From an uncultured Sedimentitalea sp. (lineage in GTDB: Bacteria; Pseudomonadota; Alphaproteobacteria; Rhodobacterales; Rhodobacteraceae), in contig CANNGH010000001.1 of NCBI GenBank assembly GCA_947504115.1, forward strand, positions 496,001-560,000: DNA of 64,000 nt, given 5' to 3'. Each line of letters begins with the position of its first letter. The first letter of the stretch is position 1. The notes under the pieces were generated by a model. That model saw nothing but the letters and a program-made list of their open reading frames with translations, was not told the origin of the DNA and searched no databases. Positions 26,841 to 36,452 of the stretch are shown here, in pieces. Position numbers and translations under genes: made by a program.

Positions 26841-27659
26841 TCAGTGCGAAAGGAAGACCGGGACGTGGGCATCGCGCATCACGTCGGTCGTCACGCCGCC
26901 CCACAGGTCCTGCGAAAACTTGCTGTGTTCGAACGCGCCCATGACGATGGCCTTGGCGCCCTCGGAATCGGCGGTCTGCAGTATCGTGCGCCCCACCGAG
27001 CCTTTCCTGGCCTGATGCACGTGCCGCGCATCGACATCGTGATGGCGCAGGTTCGCGATCAACTGATCGGTTCCCGGCGCAGGTTTGCTGCCGATGGTCA
27101 GGACGGTCACGCGCCCGCGCTCGCGCAGCAGGGGCATTGCATCGCCCACGGCGCGCGCGGCGGCGCGTTTGCCGTCCCAGGCCAGCAGCATGTTCTCGGC
27201 CAGGCCCGGCGCGTCGAAATCCGCCGGAACCACCAGCACCGGGCGACCGCTGTGCAGCGCCATCAGGTCGGGACTGGCGGCCATGTGCGCATCGGTCGAG
27301 CCGGGCCGGTGCATCCCCATCACCACCAGATCGAAAGTGCGCGCGAAATCCGCCAGCGGCGCGCCGTGTTCGATATCCAGATCCACGAAGGATGCCTTGT
27401 CCGCGCGCCCGTGTTCGGCGACCGTGGCCTGGAACGTGGCGCGCGCATTGTCGATCTGCTTGCGATCGAATTCGCGCAGGGACACCAGCATGTCGCGGGG
27501 CAGATAGGCGGCCATGCGCCGTTCCATCGGCGGTTGTCCGTATCCCAGCACCGCCGTCAGCCATCCATCGTGATGGTCGGCGATCTTGATCGCGTGGCGC
27601 AGCGCGGACATGCTGGTGTCGTGACCGGTATAGGCCACCAGCACGTTCTTGATGCTCAT
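26841..27659 (-). CDS. Tandem-domain universal stress protein
   Basis: Two UspA domains in one chain, 272 residues. The first domain covers roughly residues 1-145 and the second about 155-272. Only the second keeps a recognisable ATP-binding G-x2-G-x9-G pattern (VMGAFEHSKFSQDLWGG). The start at 27659 is set by AAGGAG upstream; the longer frame encodes no family sequence. Likely a cytoplasmic stress-adaptation factor. Neighbouring genes (PRC-barrel, GST) also suggest stress physiology. Confidence 0.88.
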   Translation of the reverse strand: MSIKNVLVAYTGHDTSMSALRHAIKIADHHDGWLTAVLGYGQPPMERRMAAYLPRDMLVSLREFDRKQIDNARATFQATVAEHGRADKASFVDLDIEHGAPLADFARTFDLVVMGMHRPGSTDAHMAASPDLMALHSGRPVLVVPADFDAPGLAENMLLAWDGKRAAARAVGDAMPLLRERGRVTVLTIGSKPAPGTDQLIANLRHHDVDARHVHQARKGSVGRTILQTADSEGAKAIVMGAFEHSKFSQDLWGGVTTDVMRDAHVPVFLSH

Positions 27660-27831
27660 CGGCGTATCTCCTTTTTCGGTGGGCGACCCGCCCGGCGGTA
27701 TTTTCCGGCGCAATCATGCGGTGCGCGATGCGTCAACGCAATCGCTGATTGCCGGGCGTTACGTCCCGCCTTGCCGGGGAACCCGGGCGCGGCAATGTGC
27801 GTTTGTCCCCCATCAGGACAGGAGGTTCCCC

Positions 27832-28203
27832 ATGACCCAGACCGCAGTGACGCGCGATGTTCACCCCGACCCGATGGTTTCGTCCGACAACGTGGAAGGC
27901 ACCGATGTCTATGGCACCGGCGGCGACAAGGTCGGGACGATCGGTCGCATGATGATCGACAAGAAAACCGGCAATGTCGCCTATGTGATGATGGATTTCG
28001 GCGGCTTTCTCGGTCTTGCGCAGGAAGAACACCCGATTCCGTGGAAATCCCTGCGTTACGACGAGGAGCGCAAAGGATTCGTCACCGACATCACCAAGGA
28101 ACAGCTGGAATCCGCCCCGGCCCGAAACGATGGCTGGCAGCGCGATGAGGACATGCATGCGCGGATTTACGAGCATTACGGGATCGTGCCCTATTGGTTC
28201 TGA
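27832..28203 (+). CDS. PRC-barrel domain protein
   Basis: Small soluble protein, 123 residues, with one PRC-barrel (about residues 15-95: VEGTDVYGTGGDKVGTIGRM and the VMMDFGGFLGL strand). The start is fixed by AGGAGG seven bases upstream. PRC-barrels occur in photosynthetic reaction-centre H subunits and RimM, and in many short alphaproteobacterial proteins of unknown role. The C-terminus ends in HYGIVPYWF. No function can be assigned beyond the fold. Confidence 0.88.
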   Translation: MTQTAVTRDVHPDPMVSSDNVEGTDVYGTGGDKVGTIGRMMIDKKTGNVAYVMMDFGGFLGLAQEEHPIPWKSLRYDEERKGFVTDITKEQLESAPARNDGWQRDEDMHARIYEHYGIVPYWF

Positions 28204-28314
28204 CGCGGGGCGCGTCCGCCGATGGCGACCCGTCCCCGCCGCAAGGTTTGACCTCGCCTTCGTCCTGCCTGACAATGCCGCCCAAAGCCCGGGCGCGGAT
28301 GCAAAGGAACAGGC

Positions 28315-28938
28315 ATGAGACTTTTTGACAGCAGGGGCAGCGGCGGCGCCTGCGTGCGTGCGACGCTTGCCGAGATCGGTACGCCGGTCGACATCATCGA
28401 AATCGGCAATCTGCCGGAGGATACGCAAACAGACTGGTTTCTGGCCATCAACCCGCGCGGCGAGGTGCCGACGCTGGTTCTGGACGATGGCAGCGTGCTG
28501 ACCGAAAGCGCGGCCACGCTGCTGTGTCTGGCCAACATGCACCCCGAGGCCGACATTGCGCCGGCGTTGTCCAGTTCGGCGCATTTCCAGATGATCCGCT
28601 GGCTGAATTTCGCAGCGGTGAACATCTACGAGGCTTACCTGCGTCGCGATTTCCCCCAGCGCTACACAACCGGCGATCCCGAACCGGTGCGCGAGGCGAC
28701 GCGTGACCATCTGGACCGGCATTGGGAATTGCTGAACGAGGTTTCGAGCACCGGACCGTGGTTCATGGGGCGGCAATTCTCGGTTCTCGACATCTATCTG
28801 TGGATGCTGGTGCAATGGGAAGGCGACGACGCCCATATGCGCGAACATTTTCCCCGCATCGCGAACATCGCGCAGAAGGTGGCCGAGCGACCGGCGATCG
28901 AGCCGGTGCACGCGTATCATTTCGGGTCCGCCCGGTGA
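28315..28938 (+). CDS. Glutathione S-transferase family protein
   Basis: Thioredoxin-fold N-terminal domain (residues 1-80, with the cis-Pro motif EVPTLVLDDGSVLTESAA) plus an all-helical C-terminal domain, 207 residues in all. The N-terminal SRGSGGACVRA region would hold the catalytic Ser/Cys contact to glutathione. It has an AAAGGAA ribosome site. Likely detoxification of electrophiles or peroxides. The stop is 12 bases before the MFS gene, so the pair may be co-transcribed. Confidence 0.88.
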   Translation: MRLFDSRGSGGACVRATLAEIGTPVDIIEIGNLPEDTQTDWFLAINPRGEVPTLVLDDGSVLTESAATLLCLANMHPEADIAPALSSSAHFQMIRWLNFAAVNIYEAYLRRDFPQRYTTGDPEPVREATRDHLDRHWELLNEVSSTGPWFMGRQFSVLDIYLWMLVQWEGDDAHMREHFPRIANIAQKVAERPAIEPVHAYHFGSAR

Positions 28939-28950
28939 CGCCGCCATGCA

Positions 28951-30156
28951 ATGACGGCTGAAACGCGGGCGGCCAGCGATTTGCGGACCGACTGGCCGGT
29001 TGTGCTGGTCGCTACCTTCGGTGGCGCGGCCGGCGCGATGCAGGTCGGCAAGGCGTCCTCGGCGCTGCCGCTGATTCGGGCCGAATTCGGCGCGGACGTG
29101 TCGTTCCTTGCGCTCTACATCTCGCTCATCAGCCTGATCGCGGCCAGCGTGGGCATCGGGTTCGGCGTGATCTCGGGCCGCATGGGCATCCGGCGCTCGG
29201 CCAGTCTCGGGCTGGTGTTGATGGCGATCGGGTCGCTGCTCGGCGCGGCGGCGCCGTCGCCGGGTGCGCTTTTGGGCAGTCGACTGATCGAGGCGCTGGG
29301 CTTTACCCTCTCGACGACGGCCTTTCCGGCCGTGGTGCGCATGGGCGCGGGAACCCGGCAGCAATCGCTGGCGCTGGGCATCTGGGCGGTCTGGATGCCG
29401 CTGGGTGTGGCCATGGCGATGGGCGTGGCGGCAATGTCGCTCGACCTTGTCGGCTGGCGTGGCCTGTTCGTGGTCACGGCCGTCCTGCCGCTGATCGCGC
29501 TGGGTGCGCTGTGGCGGATCGTGCCGCGCCCGGCCACGGCGCCCACGCGCTTTCGCCTGCGCAAGTCTGTCGTTCTGCGCCCCGAAGTGCTGCTGACGGC
29601 CGCGCTGTTCGCCGTGTTCTCGGGCACCAGCCTGATCTACATGGGATTTCTGCCGACCATCCTTGTCGACACGATGGGTCTGGCCCCGGCGCGGGCCAAT
29701 CTGGTGGCGTTGCTGGCGATGCTGTGCCTTGTGCCGACCAACGTGATCGGCGGGCAATGGCTGGACCGCGGCGTTCCGGCGGCGCGGCTGTTGCTGATGG
29801 CCTTCGGCGTGATGCTGGCGACGCCGTGGATCATGTTGGCCGATGATGCATCGCATATGGTGCGCTACGCGGCGATGGGAGGCTTTGCGCTGGCCGCGGG
29901 GCTGCCGGCGGCGGTGATCTGGACATCGGTCGGGCGTCTGGCGCGGCATCCGGACGAGGCGCCGGTGCTGTCGGGGATGATCTATCAGGGCGCGGCAATG
30001 GGGCAGATCGCGGGGCCGATGCTGGTGGGCGTGACCTTTGACATCGTCCAAAGCTGGTATGCCGCCGTCTGGACGATGACGTTGCTCTGCGCCGTGGCGG
30101 TCCTGCTGTCGCTGGCGCTGGCCCGCTACGACCGCGCCGCCGCCTTGCCGTCATGA
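28951..30156 (+). CDS. MFS transporter (CynX/NimT-like)
   Basis: Twelve-helix major facilitator superfamily protein, 401 residues. It shows the FGVISGRMGIRRS loop between helices 2 and 3 (degenerate motif A) and resembles CynX/NimT anion or drug transporters. There is no clear Shine-Dalgarno; translation may depend on the upstream GST gene. Its 3' end overlaps the convergent mechanosensitive-channel gene by 31 bases. Confidence 0.82.
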   Translation: MTAETRAASDLRTDWPVVLVATFGGAAGAMQVGKASSALPLIRAEFGADVSFLALYISLISLIAASVGIGFGVISGRMGIRRSASLGLVLMAIGSLLGAAAPSPGALLGSRLIEALGFTLSTTAFPAVVRMGAGTRQQSLALGIWAVWMPLGVAMAMGVAAMSLDLVGWRGLFVVTAVLPLIALGALWRIVPRPATAPTRFRLRKSVVLRPEVLLTAALFAVFSGTSLIYMGFLPTILVDTMGLAPARANLVALLAMLCLVPTNVIGGQWLDRGVPAARLLLMAFGVMLATPWIMLADDASHMVRYAAMGGFALAAGLPAAVIWTSVGRLARHPDEAPVLSGMIYQGAAMGQIAGPMLVGVTFDIVQSWYAAVWTMTLLCAVAVLLSLALARYDRAAALPS

Positions 30157-31817
30157 GCCACGGCCGCGACGGCGGCGGATTCGCTTTCGGCATCGACGCG
30201 CTCGCGCGGCCACCAATCGGGATGATGCTCGCGCACGTGCTCCAGCAGCGCCTCGCGCAGACGCATCGCCGTGCTCCAGCCGGTCGAGGGGTCGGGTGAC
30301 ATCGCGAAGAACGATATTTCCTGCCCCTGCGCCGTGTGCTCGGTGACGTTTGCCGCCAGCGTGTCGTGATCCACCACGCCGTCGTCCTGCTTTGCGATCT
30401 CGATGAACACGTCGCGCAGCATCGCCACGTCGGCGCGGTGATCGAGAAACAGGATGATGGTCTTCATCACCCGCGCATCCTTGACCGACCAGTTCTCGAA
30501 GGGTTGCGAGACGAAATGCTTGACCGGCACGATGATGCGCCGCTCGTCCCAGGTGCGCAGGCGCAGGAACGTGTAATAGATGCTTTCGACATAGGCCCAG
30601 TGGCCTTCGAACATCACGCTGTCGCCGATGCGCACCGGCTTGGCCAGCGCGATCTGCAGCGATGCCATGATGTTGCCCAGAACCGCCTGACCGGCGATGC
30701 CCAGCAACACCGTCACCACCCCCGCCGATGCCAGAAGTGTCATACCCAGCGATTCGAACAGGTTCAGCCGCGCCAGAACCACGATGGTCGCGACCGTGAC
30801 CATCACCAGCACGACGATCCGCCGCAGCGCATAGATCGAGGTATAAAGCTCGCGTTCGTCAAGACTGCGGGTGTCGTCGATCTCGCCGATCACGCGCAGG
30901 GTCACGCGGTCCAGAATGGCGTCGATGACCTTGAGCGCGGTCAGGCCCAACCCCGACACGATCACGATGATCAGGAACGGGCGGACGATATTGGTGGCCG
31001 GCCCGGAAAAGGACACGCCCAGTTGCAGCAGGAATTGCGCGGCGATCGCGGTCGCCACCAGCGCCAGCGGGATCCGTGCCTTTTCGGCGGCTTGCCGCAG
31101 CACCTGGCGCTGCGACTTGCGGCCCAGCCAGCGGATGCCGCGATTGATCAGGAATCCCAGCCCCAGCAGCAGGCCCAGCAAAACCGGCAGCGCGACCCAC
31201 TCCCATATCCGCAAGCCCCCGACGCGGCGTTTCAGAGGTGCGGGAATGTAGGCTTCGAACACGCGCGGCCCATACGCCTGATAGAGGATCGGCACGTTCT
31301 CGACCGTCTGCGGCGTGAACAGCCAGACCGGATCGGCGCCTTCGGATTTATAGCGCCCCAGCCGGATCTCATAGGCCTGTCCGTCCAGTTCGACCAGTTT
31401 CAGGCCGATGTCGCGACGCGGCTGGCCCGCCTGCGGGTGATTGGCGGTGCTGGTCTCCAGCATGGCATCGGGCCGGGCCGACAGGCTTTTCCAGTCCAGC
31501 CAGAGCTGCCTGTCGATGACCAGCCCCAATTGCCGGGCAAGATCTGGGCCGCGTTCGGTCCGTTCCTCGCGGGGCAGGTCGGCCAGGTTCAGGAAATCGG
31601 CGGCGCTGTCATATTTCCCGGCCTCGGTCAGCCGCATGAAGTTGCGCACCGTTTCGCGCGGCGTGCGGCGGTTGATGCCCTCGGCCCCGGCGCGCGGCCC
31701 GGTGGCGATGGTGTCGGCCTCATACCATGCGGATGTGTCCTCCTCCTGCGCCATAAGCGGCACCAACGGCAAGCAGTACGCCAGCGCCATAAGCAGGAGA
31801 CGGAAAAGCACGTTCAT
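30126..31817 (-). CDS. MscS-family mechanosensitive channel (large, with periplasmic N-domain)
   Basis: Membrane channel of 563 residues. A Sec signal peptide (1-23) is followed by a periplasmic domain to about residue 200 and five hydrophobic segments (about 206-226, 249-268, 279-300, 333-350, 360-381). The pore-lining MscS helix is about residues 361-391 ([19 protein letters not shown]), then the cytoplasmic beta/vestibule domain. Such multi-segment MscS proteins release solutes on hypo-osmotic shock or act in signalling. The start at 31817 is chosen because it begins the signal peptide; the longer upstream frame is not conserved-looking. It overlaps the convergent MFS gene end. Confidence 0.9.
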   Translation of the reverse strand: MNVLFRLLLMALAYCLPLVPLMAQEEDTSAWYEADTIATGPRAGAEGINRRTPRETVRNFMRLTEAGKYDSAADFLNLADLPREERTERGPDLARQLGLVIDRQLWLDWKSLSARPDAMLETSTANHPQAGQPRRDIGLKLVELDGQAYEIRLGRYKSEGADPVWLFTPQTVENVPILYQAYGPRVFEAYIPAPLKRRVGGLRIWEWVALPVLLGLLLGLGFLINRGIRWLGRKSQRQVLRQAAEKARIPLALVATAIAAQFLLQLGVSFSGPATNIVRPFLIIVIVSGLGLTALKVIDAILDRVTLRVIGEIDDTRSLDERELYTSIYALRRIVVLVMVTVATIVVLARLNLFESLGMTLLASAGVVTVLLGIAGQAVLGNIMASLQIALAKPVRIGDSVMFEGHWAYVESIYYTFLRLRTWDERRIIVPVKHFVSQPFENWSVKDARVMKTIILFLDHRADVAMLRDVFIEIAKQDDGVVDHDTLAANVTEHTAQGQEISFFAMSPDPSTGWSTAMRLREALLEHVREHHPDWWPRERVDAESESAAVAAVAHDGKAAARS

Positions 31818-31930
31818 GCAGCGCGAACGCAGAGAACCGCTTCTGGTTCCCCGCGCCGCGCCGCAATTCGCCCTTGGCGCCCGTTTGCGCCGTGATAGGC
31901 TTTTGCCAGCAGCCGCACAGGAGGTTCCCC

Positions 31931-32767
31931 ATGTCCGACCGTTACGATCCCTCGACCGAAGGCGCACGGATGTCGTTCGACGGACGCATGTCCTATATCG
32001 ACTACCTGCATCTCGATCCGGTGCTTTCCGCGCAAAAGCCGCTGTCACAAGCGCATGACGAGATGCTGTTCATCATCCAGCACCAGACCTCGGAATTGTG
32101 GATGCGGCTGGTGATCCATGAACTGACCGCCGCGCGCGACACCCTGCTGGCCGGGCAGATGCGGCCCGCGTTCAAGATGCTGGCCCGCGTGGCGCGCATT
32201 TTCGAACAACTCAACAACGCGTGGGACGTGCTGCGCACGATGACGCCCAGCGAATACACCATGTTCCGCGATGCGCTGGGCGAATCCTCGGGGTTCCAGT
32301 CGCAGCAATACCGGATGATCGAATTCATGCTGGGCAACCGCAACCGCGCCATGCTGAAACCCCACGAACACCGCCCCGAACTGGCCGATGCGCTGCGGGC
32401 GGAACTGGCGCGTCCGTCGCTGTATGACGTGGCGTTGCGGGCGCTGGCGGCAGCCGGGTTCGATCTGCCGCGCGAGGTGCTGGAGCGCGACCCCGCGATT
32501 GCCCACGCCGAAAACGAGGCCGTCACCGCCGCCTGGACGAAGGTTTACCGCGACACCGACACCTATTGGGAGCTTTACGAACTGGCCGAAAAGCTGGTCG
32601 ATCTCGAGGATTATTTCCGACGCTGGCGCTTCAACCATGTCACCACGGTGGAACGCATCATCGGGTTCAAGCGCGGCACCGGTGGCACCAGCGGCATCAG
32701 CTATCTGCGCAAGATGCTGGATGTCGAACTTTTCCCCGAACTCTGGCACCTGCGCACCGCGCTCTGA
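31931..32767 (+). CDS. kynA: Tryptophan 2,3-dioxygenase
   Basis: Haem enzyme that opens the indole ring of L-tryptophan to N-formylkynurenine, the first step of the kynurenine pathway; 278 residues, normal family length. Recognisable family stretches are [30 protein letters not shown] (with the substrate-contacting His), SGFQSQQYR and the haem-side [14 protein letters not shown]. The start has AGGAGG seven bases upstream, the same leader (CAGGAGGTTCCCC) as the PRC-barrel gene. No other kynurenine gene is in the window. Confidence 0.96.
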   Translation: MSDRYDPSTEGARMSFDGRMSYIDYLHLDPVLSAQKPLSQAHDEMLFIIQHQTSELWMRLVIHELTAARDTLLAGQMRPAFKMLARVARIFEQLNNAWDVLRTMTPSEYTMFRDALGESSGFQSQQYRMIEFMLGNRNRAMLKPHEHRPELADALRAELARPSLYDVALRALAAAGFDLPREVLERDPAIAHAENEAVTAAWTKVYRDTDTYWELYELAEKLVDLEDYFRRWRFNHVTTVERIIGFKRGTGGTSGISYLRKMLDVELFPELWHLRTAL

Positions 32768-32788
32768 CCCCGGCGATTGCGGCGCGGA

Positions 32789-33418
32789 TCAGCCGCGCGC
32801 CTGTGCGATCGCCTGCTTCAGATCGTCGCCGCTCATCGCGCCGGCATAGATGGTGGTGCCAACGATGAAGGCGGGCGTGCCCCGCAGACCCAGTTGCGCG
32901 GCCTGATTGCCGTTGCGCGCCATCAGCCCGTCCCACTTGCCGCGCTCCGCGCGATAGGCGCTGTCGATGGCCTCGACATCCAGCCCGGCGTCTTTCAGCG
33001 TCCGCTCCACGGCCTTTTCGGTCAACCGTCCCTGCGTCGCCATCAGCGCATTGCTGGCGGCCTCGTAGGCGTCGACATCCGCCGCCCCCAGCGCCAACTG
33101 GCTGGCCCTGATCGACGGCGCCCCGAAGATCGGCCAATCCTTCATCACCAGCCGCACATTGCCGTCGGTGGCGACGGTTTCGGTCAGGGCAGGGTGGTTC
33201 GATTTGCAATAGGGGCATTGATAATCGAAGAATTCGACGATGGTGACGTCGCCTTCGGGATTGCCCAGAACCGGGTTCACCGGGTCAAACAGCACGTCGT
33301 CGATCGTAAGCTCCTGCGCGGATGTCGTGCCGCCGGGCAGCAGCAGCGCGCCGGCGCCGACGGTCCCCGCCGTCGCCAGTCCGCCGATCAGAAGGGTTCT
33401 GCGGGTCATCATGGTCAT
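32789..33418 (-). CDS. DsbA/DsbG-like thiol:disulfide oxidoreductase
   Basis: Periplasmic thioredoxin-fold protein, 209 residues, with a twin-arginine-type leader (MTRRTLLIGGLATAGTVGAG) and the active site FFDYQCPYCK (CPYC, as in BdbD/DsbG-like DsbA_2 proteins). The cis-proline is in RGTPAFIVG near residue 183. It is last in the dsbD-tlpA-dsbA operon and overlaps tlpA by four bases. The start at 33418 has AAGGA eight bases upstream. Confidence 0.9.
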   Translation of the reverse strand: MTMMTRRTLLIGGLATAGTVGAGALLLPGGTTSAQELTIDDVLFDPVNPVLGNPEGDVTIVEFFDYQCPYCKSNHPALTETVATDGNVRLVMKDWPIFGAPSIRASQLALGAADVDAYEAASNALMATQGRLTEKAVERTLKDAGLDVEAIDSAYRAERGKWDGLMARNGNQAAQLGLRGTPAFIVGTTIYAGAMSGDDLKQAIAQARG

Positions 33419-34251
33419 CGTGGGAGTCCTTGTTCCTGAAGTTTCGGGCCAAGCCCGGCAATTTTGCGCATGAGTTCCGCACGGGATATCTCGCCGGTAT
33501 GCGCAGCGACCAGTTGCCCCCCGGCATCGAAAAACAGCGTGCTGGGCAGGCCGACCATCCCGAATTCCTGCATCAAGGCGCTGTGTGGATCGCGCAGGAT
33601 TCCGTCCTGCGGCAGGTTTGTCACGGTCAGGAACCGCGCGATGTCCGCCGGATCTTCGCCTTGATTGGCAAAGACGATCCGTGCGTCCTCCTGTGCGGCG
33701 GCAACCTCCATCATCATCGGCATCTCGCGCTGGCAGGGCGGACACCATGTCGCCCAGAGGTTCAGCACCACCGGTTTTCCCGTTCCCGCGCCAAGCGCGA
33801 CCTGTGCGCCCGACATGTCGGTGAACAATGTATCGGGCAGTTGGCCGTCCAGATTGTCGGGCAGTGCCAGATCCGTCAGTGCCATGGTCAGGGTTGCCAC
33901 CAGTGCGGACAGCGCCACCGGCAAGACGGCCCAGGATTTGCGCAACAACGCGATCAGCAGGACAATCGCGACGGTTGAGGCTCCGGCGCGAACATCGAAA
34001 CCGCCCTGCCAGATCGCGAACACATCCAGCGGTGCCGTGACGAAGGCATCGAGGTTGGACAGAACAAAGCCCAGCCGCGCACCGACGATCCAGCCCAGCA
34101 GCGCGATCAGCGACCAGCGGTGGATGGCTGGCGCGGCGGGTTTGCGCCAGCGCGCGAAAATCTCGCTTGCCAGCAGGAAGGCCATGATCGCCATGATGGC
34201 GACGAAGCGATCATTGGCAAAGACGAAGGGGCCGATCTCGACCGCGTTCAT
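33415..34251 (-). CDS. TlpA-family disulfide reductase with a membrane N-terminal domain
   Basis: Fusion protein of 278 residues. About residues 1-130 form four to five membrane helices with a prolipoprotein-diacylglyceryl-transferase-like look (WIVGARLGFVLSN). Residues 140-278 are a periplasmic TlpA/ResA thioredoxin domain with WATWCPPCQ as active site and cis-proline GLPSTLFF. It sits between dsbD and dsbA with four-base overlaps on both sides. DsbD is therefore its likely electron donor, and reduction of periplasmic or cytochrome c thiols its likely job. Confidence 0.88.
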   Translation of the reverse strand: MNAVEIGPFVFANDRFVAIMAIMAFLLASEIFARWRKPAAPAIHRWSLIALLGWIVGARLGFVLSNLDAFVTAPLDVFAIWQGGFDVRAGASTVAIVLLIALLRKSWAVLPVALSALVATLTMALTDLALPDNLDGQLPDTLFTDMSGAQVALGAGTGKPVVLNLWATWCPPCQREMPMMMEVAAAQEDARIVFANQGEDPADIARFLTVTNLPQDGILRDPHSALMQEFGMVGLPSTLFFDAGGQLVAAHTGEISRAELMRKIAGLGPKLQEQGLPR

Positions 34252-36020
34252 CTCAGGTCTTCGGCTGCGGACACGACCCGTGTTGCCGACGCATCGCCCA
34301 CGATTCGGGTGCCGGGGGCCTCGCGGCGGTCGCGGTCAAGGAACACCATGGTCGGCGGGCCGACGGCATCCAGACGGTCCAGCATCGCCTGTCCATCGGT
34401 GTCGAACGTCGACAGGTCCGCCGCGATCAGCGTCACGCCGTCCAGCGCCGCCTTCACGCCGGGATCGGGCCAGACGTTGCGGTCGATCACCCGGCAGGTG
34501 ACGCACCAATCGGCCGTGACATAAATCAGCGCGGGGCCATCAGCGGCACCGTTCAGCGCTGCATCCAGCGCGGTGATGTCGGTCACGCTTGTAAAGGAAA
34601 GGTCACCCTGCGCGTCGTCGCTTGCGGCGCGCGCCAGCAACGGCGCAAGCGGGCGCAAGGGGTCGCTGCCGCCAAGCGCCGCGCCGAGGGCCATGATGAC
34701 ACCCGCCAGCAGCGACAGAACGCCGCCCGATTTCAGCATCCGCCGCATTGGTCCGGTGTCCACGGGCAGCAGATCCATTGCGCCCGCAAAAACTCCGGCG
34801 GCCACCAGCAGCGCGGCCCAGAGCGCAAGGATCACCGGCCCGTCCAGCAGCCGCCCGGCCAGCCAGATCGCCATGCCCAGAAAGACAAAGCCGAACACCC
34901 GCTTGACCCCGTCCATCCAGCCGCCCGCGCGGGGCAGATAGCGCGCGCCGAAGGTGCCCGCGATCAGCAACGGGATGCCCTGACCCAGCCCCAAGGCAAA
35001 CAGCGCCGCCGCGCCAAGCGCGATGTCGCCGGTGCGCGCAATATAAAGCAACGCGCCCGCCAACGGCGCGGTGACACACGGCCCCACGATCAGCGCCGAG
35101 GTGAAACCCAGCGCCGCCGCCCCGACCGGCGTGCCACGCCGGGTCGCGCCGACCGCAGACAACCGGTTCGTCAATGCGGCGGGCAGGCCGAGTTCGAACA
35201 GCCCGAACATCGACAGCGCCAGCACCACGAACATGGCCGCGACGGTCCAGATCGCGGCGGGCGATTGCAGCACCATCTGCAGGTTCTGCCCCGACCACGC
35301 CGCCGCGATGCCCAGAAGGCCGAAGGCCGAGGCCATCGCGACCACGTAAATTCCCGACAGCACCGCGCCGCGCCGTGCGGTCAACGTCTCGCCCTGACCG
35401 GCCAGCAACCCGGCAAGGATCGGGAACATCGGAAAGACGCAAGGCGTGAAGGCCAGCAGCAAGCCGAAGCCGAGAAACCCCGCCAGCACCAGAAGCGGTC
35501 CGCCGCGCGCCTGCAACCCGTCCAGACCGCTCTGATCATTGGCCAGGGACAGCGTGTCAGCCGGGGCGCTGTCGACGTCCTGCGCCGCCAGCGTCTCGGT
35601 CACGGGGGGATAGCAGATGCCGCCATCCTGACAGCCCTGATAGGTGATCGTGACGGGGCCGGACGCGGCGGGCAAGGTGGCCTGCGCCGTATCGAAATAC
35701 ACCTCGACCGTGCCGAAGGTCGGATCGTCCTTGGCGATTCCCGGCGGGGTTTCCAGCGTCAGTTCCGTGCCATCGTCGGTGCGGGCGGACAGATAGTCGC
35801 GGTAGAGATAATACCCGTCGGCGATTTCCCATGTCAGCACGCGCTGCCCGTCCTGGCCCTCGGCCACGTCCAACTGCAATGCCTCGTCCACGGGCAGGGG
35901 GGTGGCGGGGCGGATCCAGTCGGATTGCGCCAGCGCCGCGCCGGTCCAGAACAGGGCCAGAAGCGCCGCCAGAAACGGGCGCAGCAGCAAGGGCGGGGCG
36001 TGGTGTGCGGATCGTGTCAT
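34248..36020 (-). CDS. dsbD: Thiol:disulfide interchange protein DsbD
   Basis: Moves electrons from cytoplasmic thioredoxin to the periplasm; 590 residues. Signal peptide to about residue 32 (start chosen at MTRSAHHAP because it heads this peptide), alpha domain with the cysteine pair around CQDGGICYPP, eight-helix beta domain with FTPCVFPM and the second Cys (GPCVTAPLAG), and a gamma domain with WCVTC. All six redox cysteines are present. It heads the dsbD-tlpA-dsbA operon. A CTTAAG-N5-CTTAAG box 22 bases upstream points to control by a PmrA/QseB-type regulator such as the one at 24807-25475. Confidence 0.94.
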   Translation of the reverse strand: MTRSAHHAPPLLLRPFLAALLALFWTGAALAQSDWIRPATPLPVDEALQLDVAEGQDGQRVLTWEIADGYYLYRDYLSARTDDGTELTLETPPGIAKDDPTFGTVEVYFDTAQATLPAASGPVTITYQGCQDGGICYPPVTETLAAQDVDSAPADTLSLANDQSGLDGLQARGGPLLVLAGFLGFGLLLAFTPCVFPMFPILAGLLAGQGETLTARRGAVLSGIYVVAMASAFGLLGIAAAWSGQNLQMVLQSPAAIWTVAAMFVVLALSMFGLFELGLPAALTNRLSAVGATRRGTPVGAAALGFTSALIVGPCVTAPLAGALLYIARTGDIALGAAALFALGLGQGIPLLIAGTFGARYLPRAGGWMDGVKRVFGFVFLGMAIWLAGRLLDGPVILALWAALLVAAGVFAGAMDLLPVDTGPMRRMLKSGGVLSLLAGVIMALGAALGGSDPLRPLAPLLARAASDDAQGDLSFTSVTDITALDAALNGAADGPALIYVTADWCVTCRVIDRNVWPDPGVKAALDGVTLIAADLSTFDTDGQAMLDRLDAVGPPTMVFLDRDRREAPGTRIVGDASATRVVSAAEDLR

Positions 36021-36042
36021 GCATGCCGCTTGCCGGGCGCGG

Positions 36043-36059
36043 CTTAAGCCAGTCTTAAG
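36043..36059. promoter_or_regulatory. PmrA/QseB-type box upstream of dsbD
   Basis: CTTAAG-CCAGT-CTTAAG, the same hexamer direct repeat with five-base spacing as at 25520-25536. It ends 22 bases before the dsbD start on the minus strand and 150 bases before the DUF6494 gene on the plus strand, so it could serve either. I noticed no other copy in the window. Confidence 0.6.
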
Positions 36060-36209
36060 CGGTGAGCGGCGGGGCAGTTGCATTCACGGGGATTGGGGCG
36101 GATTATAGCCGTCCGCGCGACGTGGCGCGGGTTGGCCGCAAGGCGACAGACGGAAATACGTGATTTCAGCCGGGCCCGGTGGCCCGGAAAACAGCAACAG
36201 GAGACCGGA

Positions 36210-36398
36210 ATGAACGAAGAATTCAACATGTCGATGCGCAAGTTCCTCAAAAAGCTCGGCGTGACCTCGCAGCAGGCGATCGAGGAAGCGATGCGCGATA
36301 TGGGCGATGCCGAAGGCAAGGAATTCCCGGTGCGCGCCGTGCTGACCATCAAGGAACTGGATCTGGAGCACGAAGTCACCGGCACGATCAAGAGCTGA
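36210..36398 (+). CDS. Small DUF6494-family protein
   Basis: Soluble 62-residue protein, charged, beginning MNEEFNMSMRKFLKKLGVTS and ending in a short beta-like stretch (VRAVLTIKELDLEHEVTGTI). The pattern matches the short proteins grouped as DUF6494; no function is known. The start has an ACAGGAG ribosome site. A 7-bp hairpin (CCGGGCC-CGGT-GGCCCGG, 36170-36187) lies just upstream of that site, and a strong terminator hairpin follows the gene. Confidence 0.8.
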   Translation: MNEEFNMSMRKFLKKLGVTSQQAIEEAMRDMGDAEGKEFPVRAVLTIKELDLEHEVTGTIKS

Positions 36399-36417
36399 GC
36401 CCGACGCGGTGAGACTG

Positions 36418-36444
36418 CCGGCAACCGGAACAACCGGTTGCCGG
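36418..36444. terminator. Bidirectional terminator hairpin
   Basis: CCGGCAACCGG-AACAA-CCGGTTGCCGG is a perfect 11-bp stem between the convergent DUF6494 and modA-like genes. There is no long U-tract on either strand, so efficiency is uncertain. Confidence 0.6.
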
Positions 36445-36452
36445 GTAAGGTG

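Noticed and set aside
27733-30051. 772-codon minus-strand frame across PRC-barrel, GST and MFS genes
   Set aside because: Antisense shadow with long HRQ-rich runs and no domain; opposite genes are well supported.
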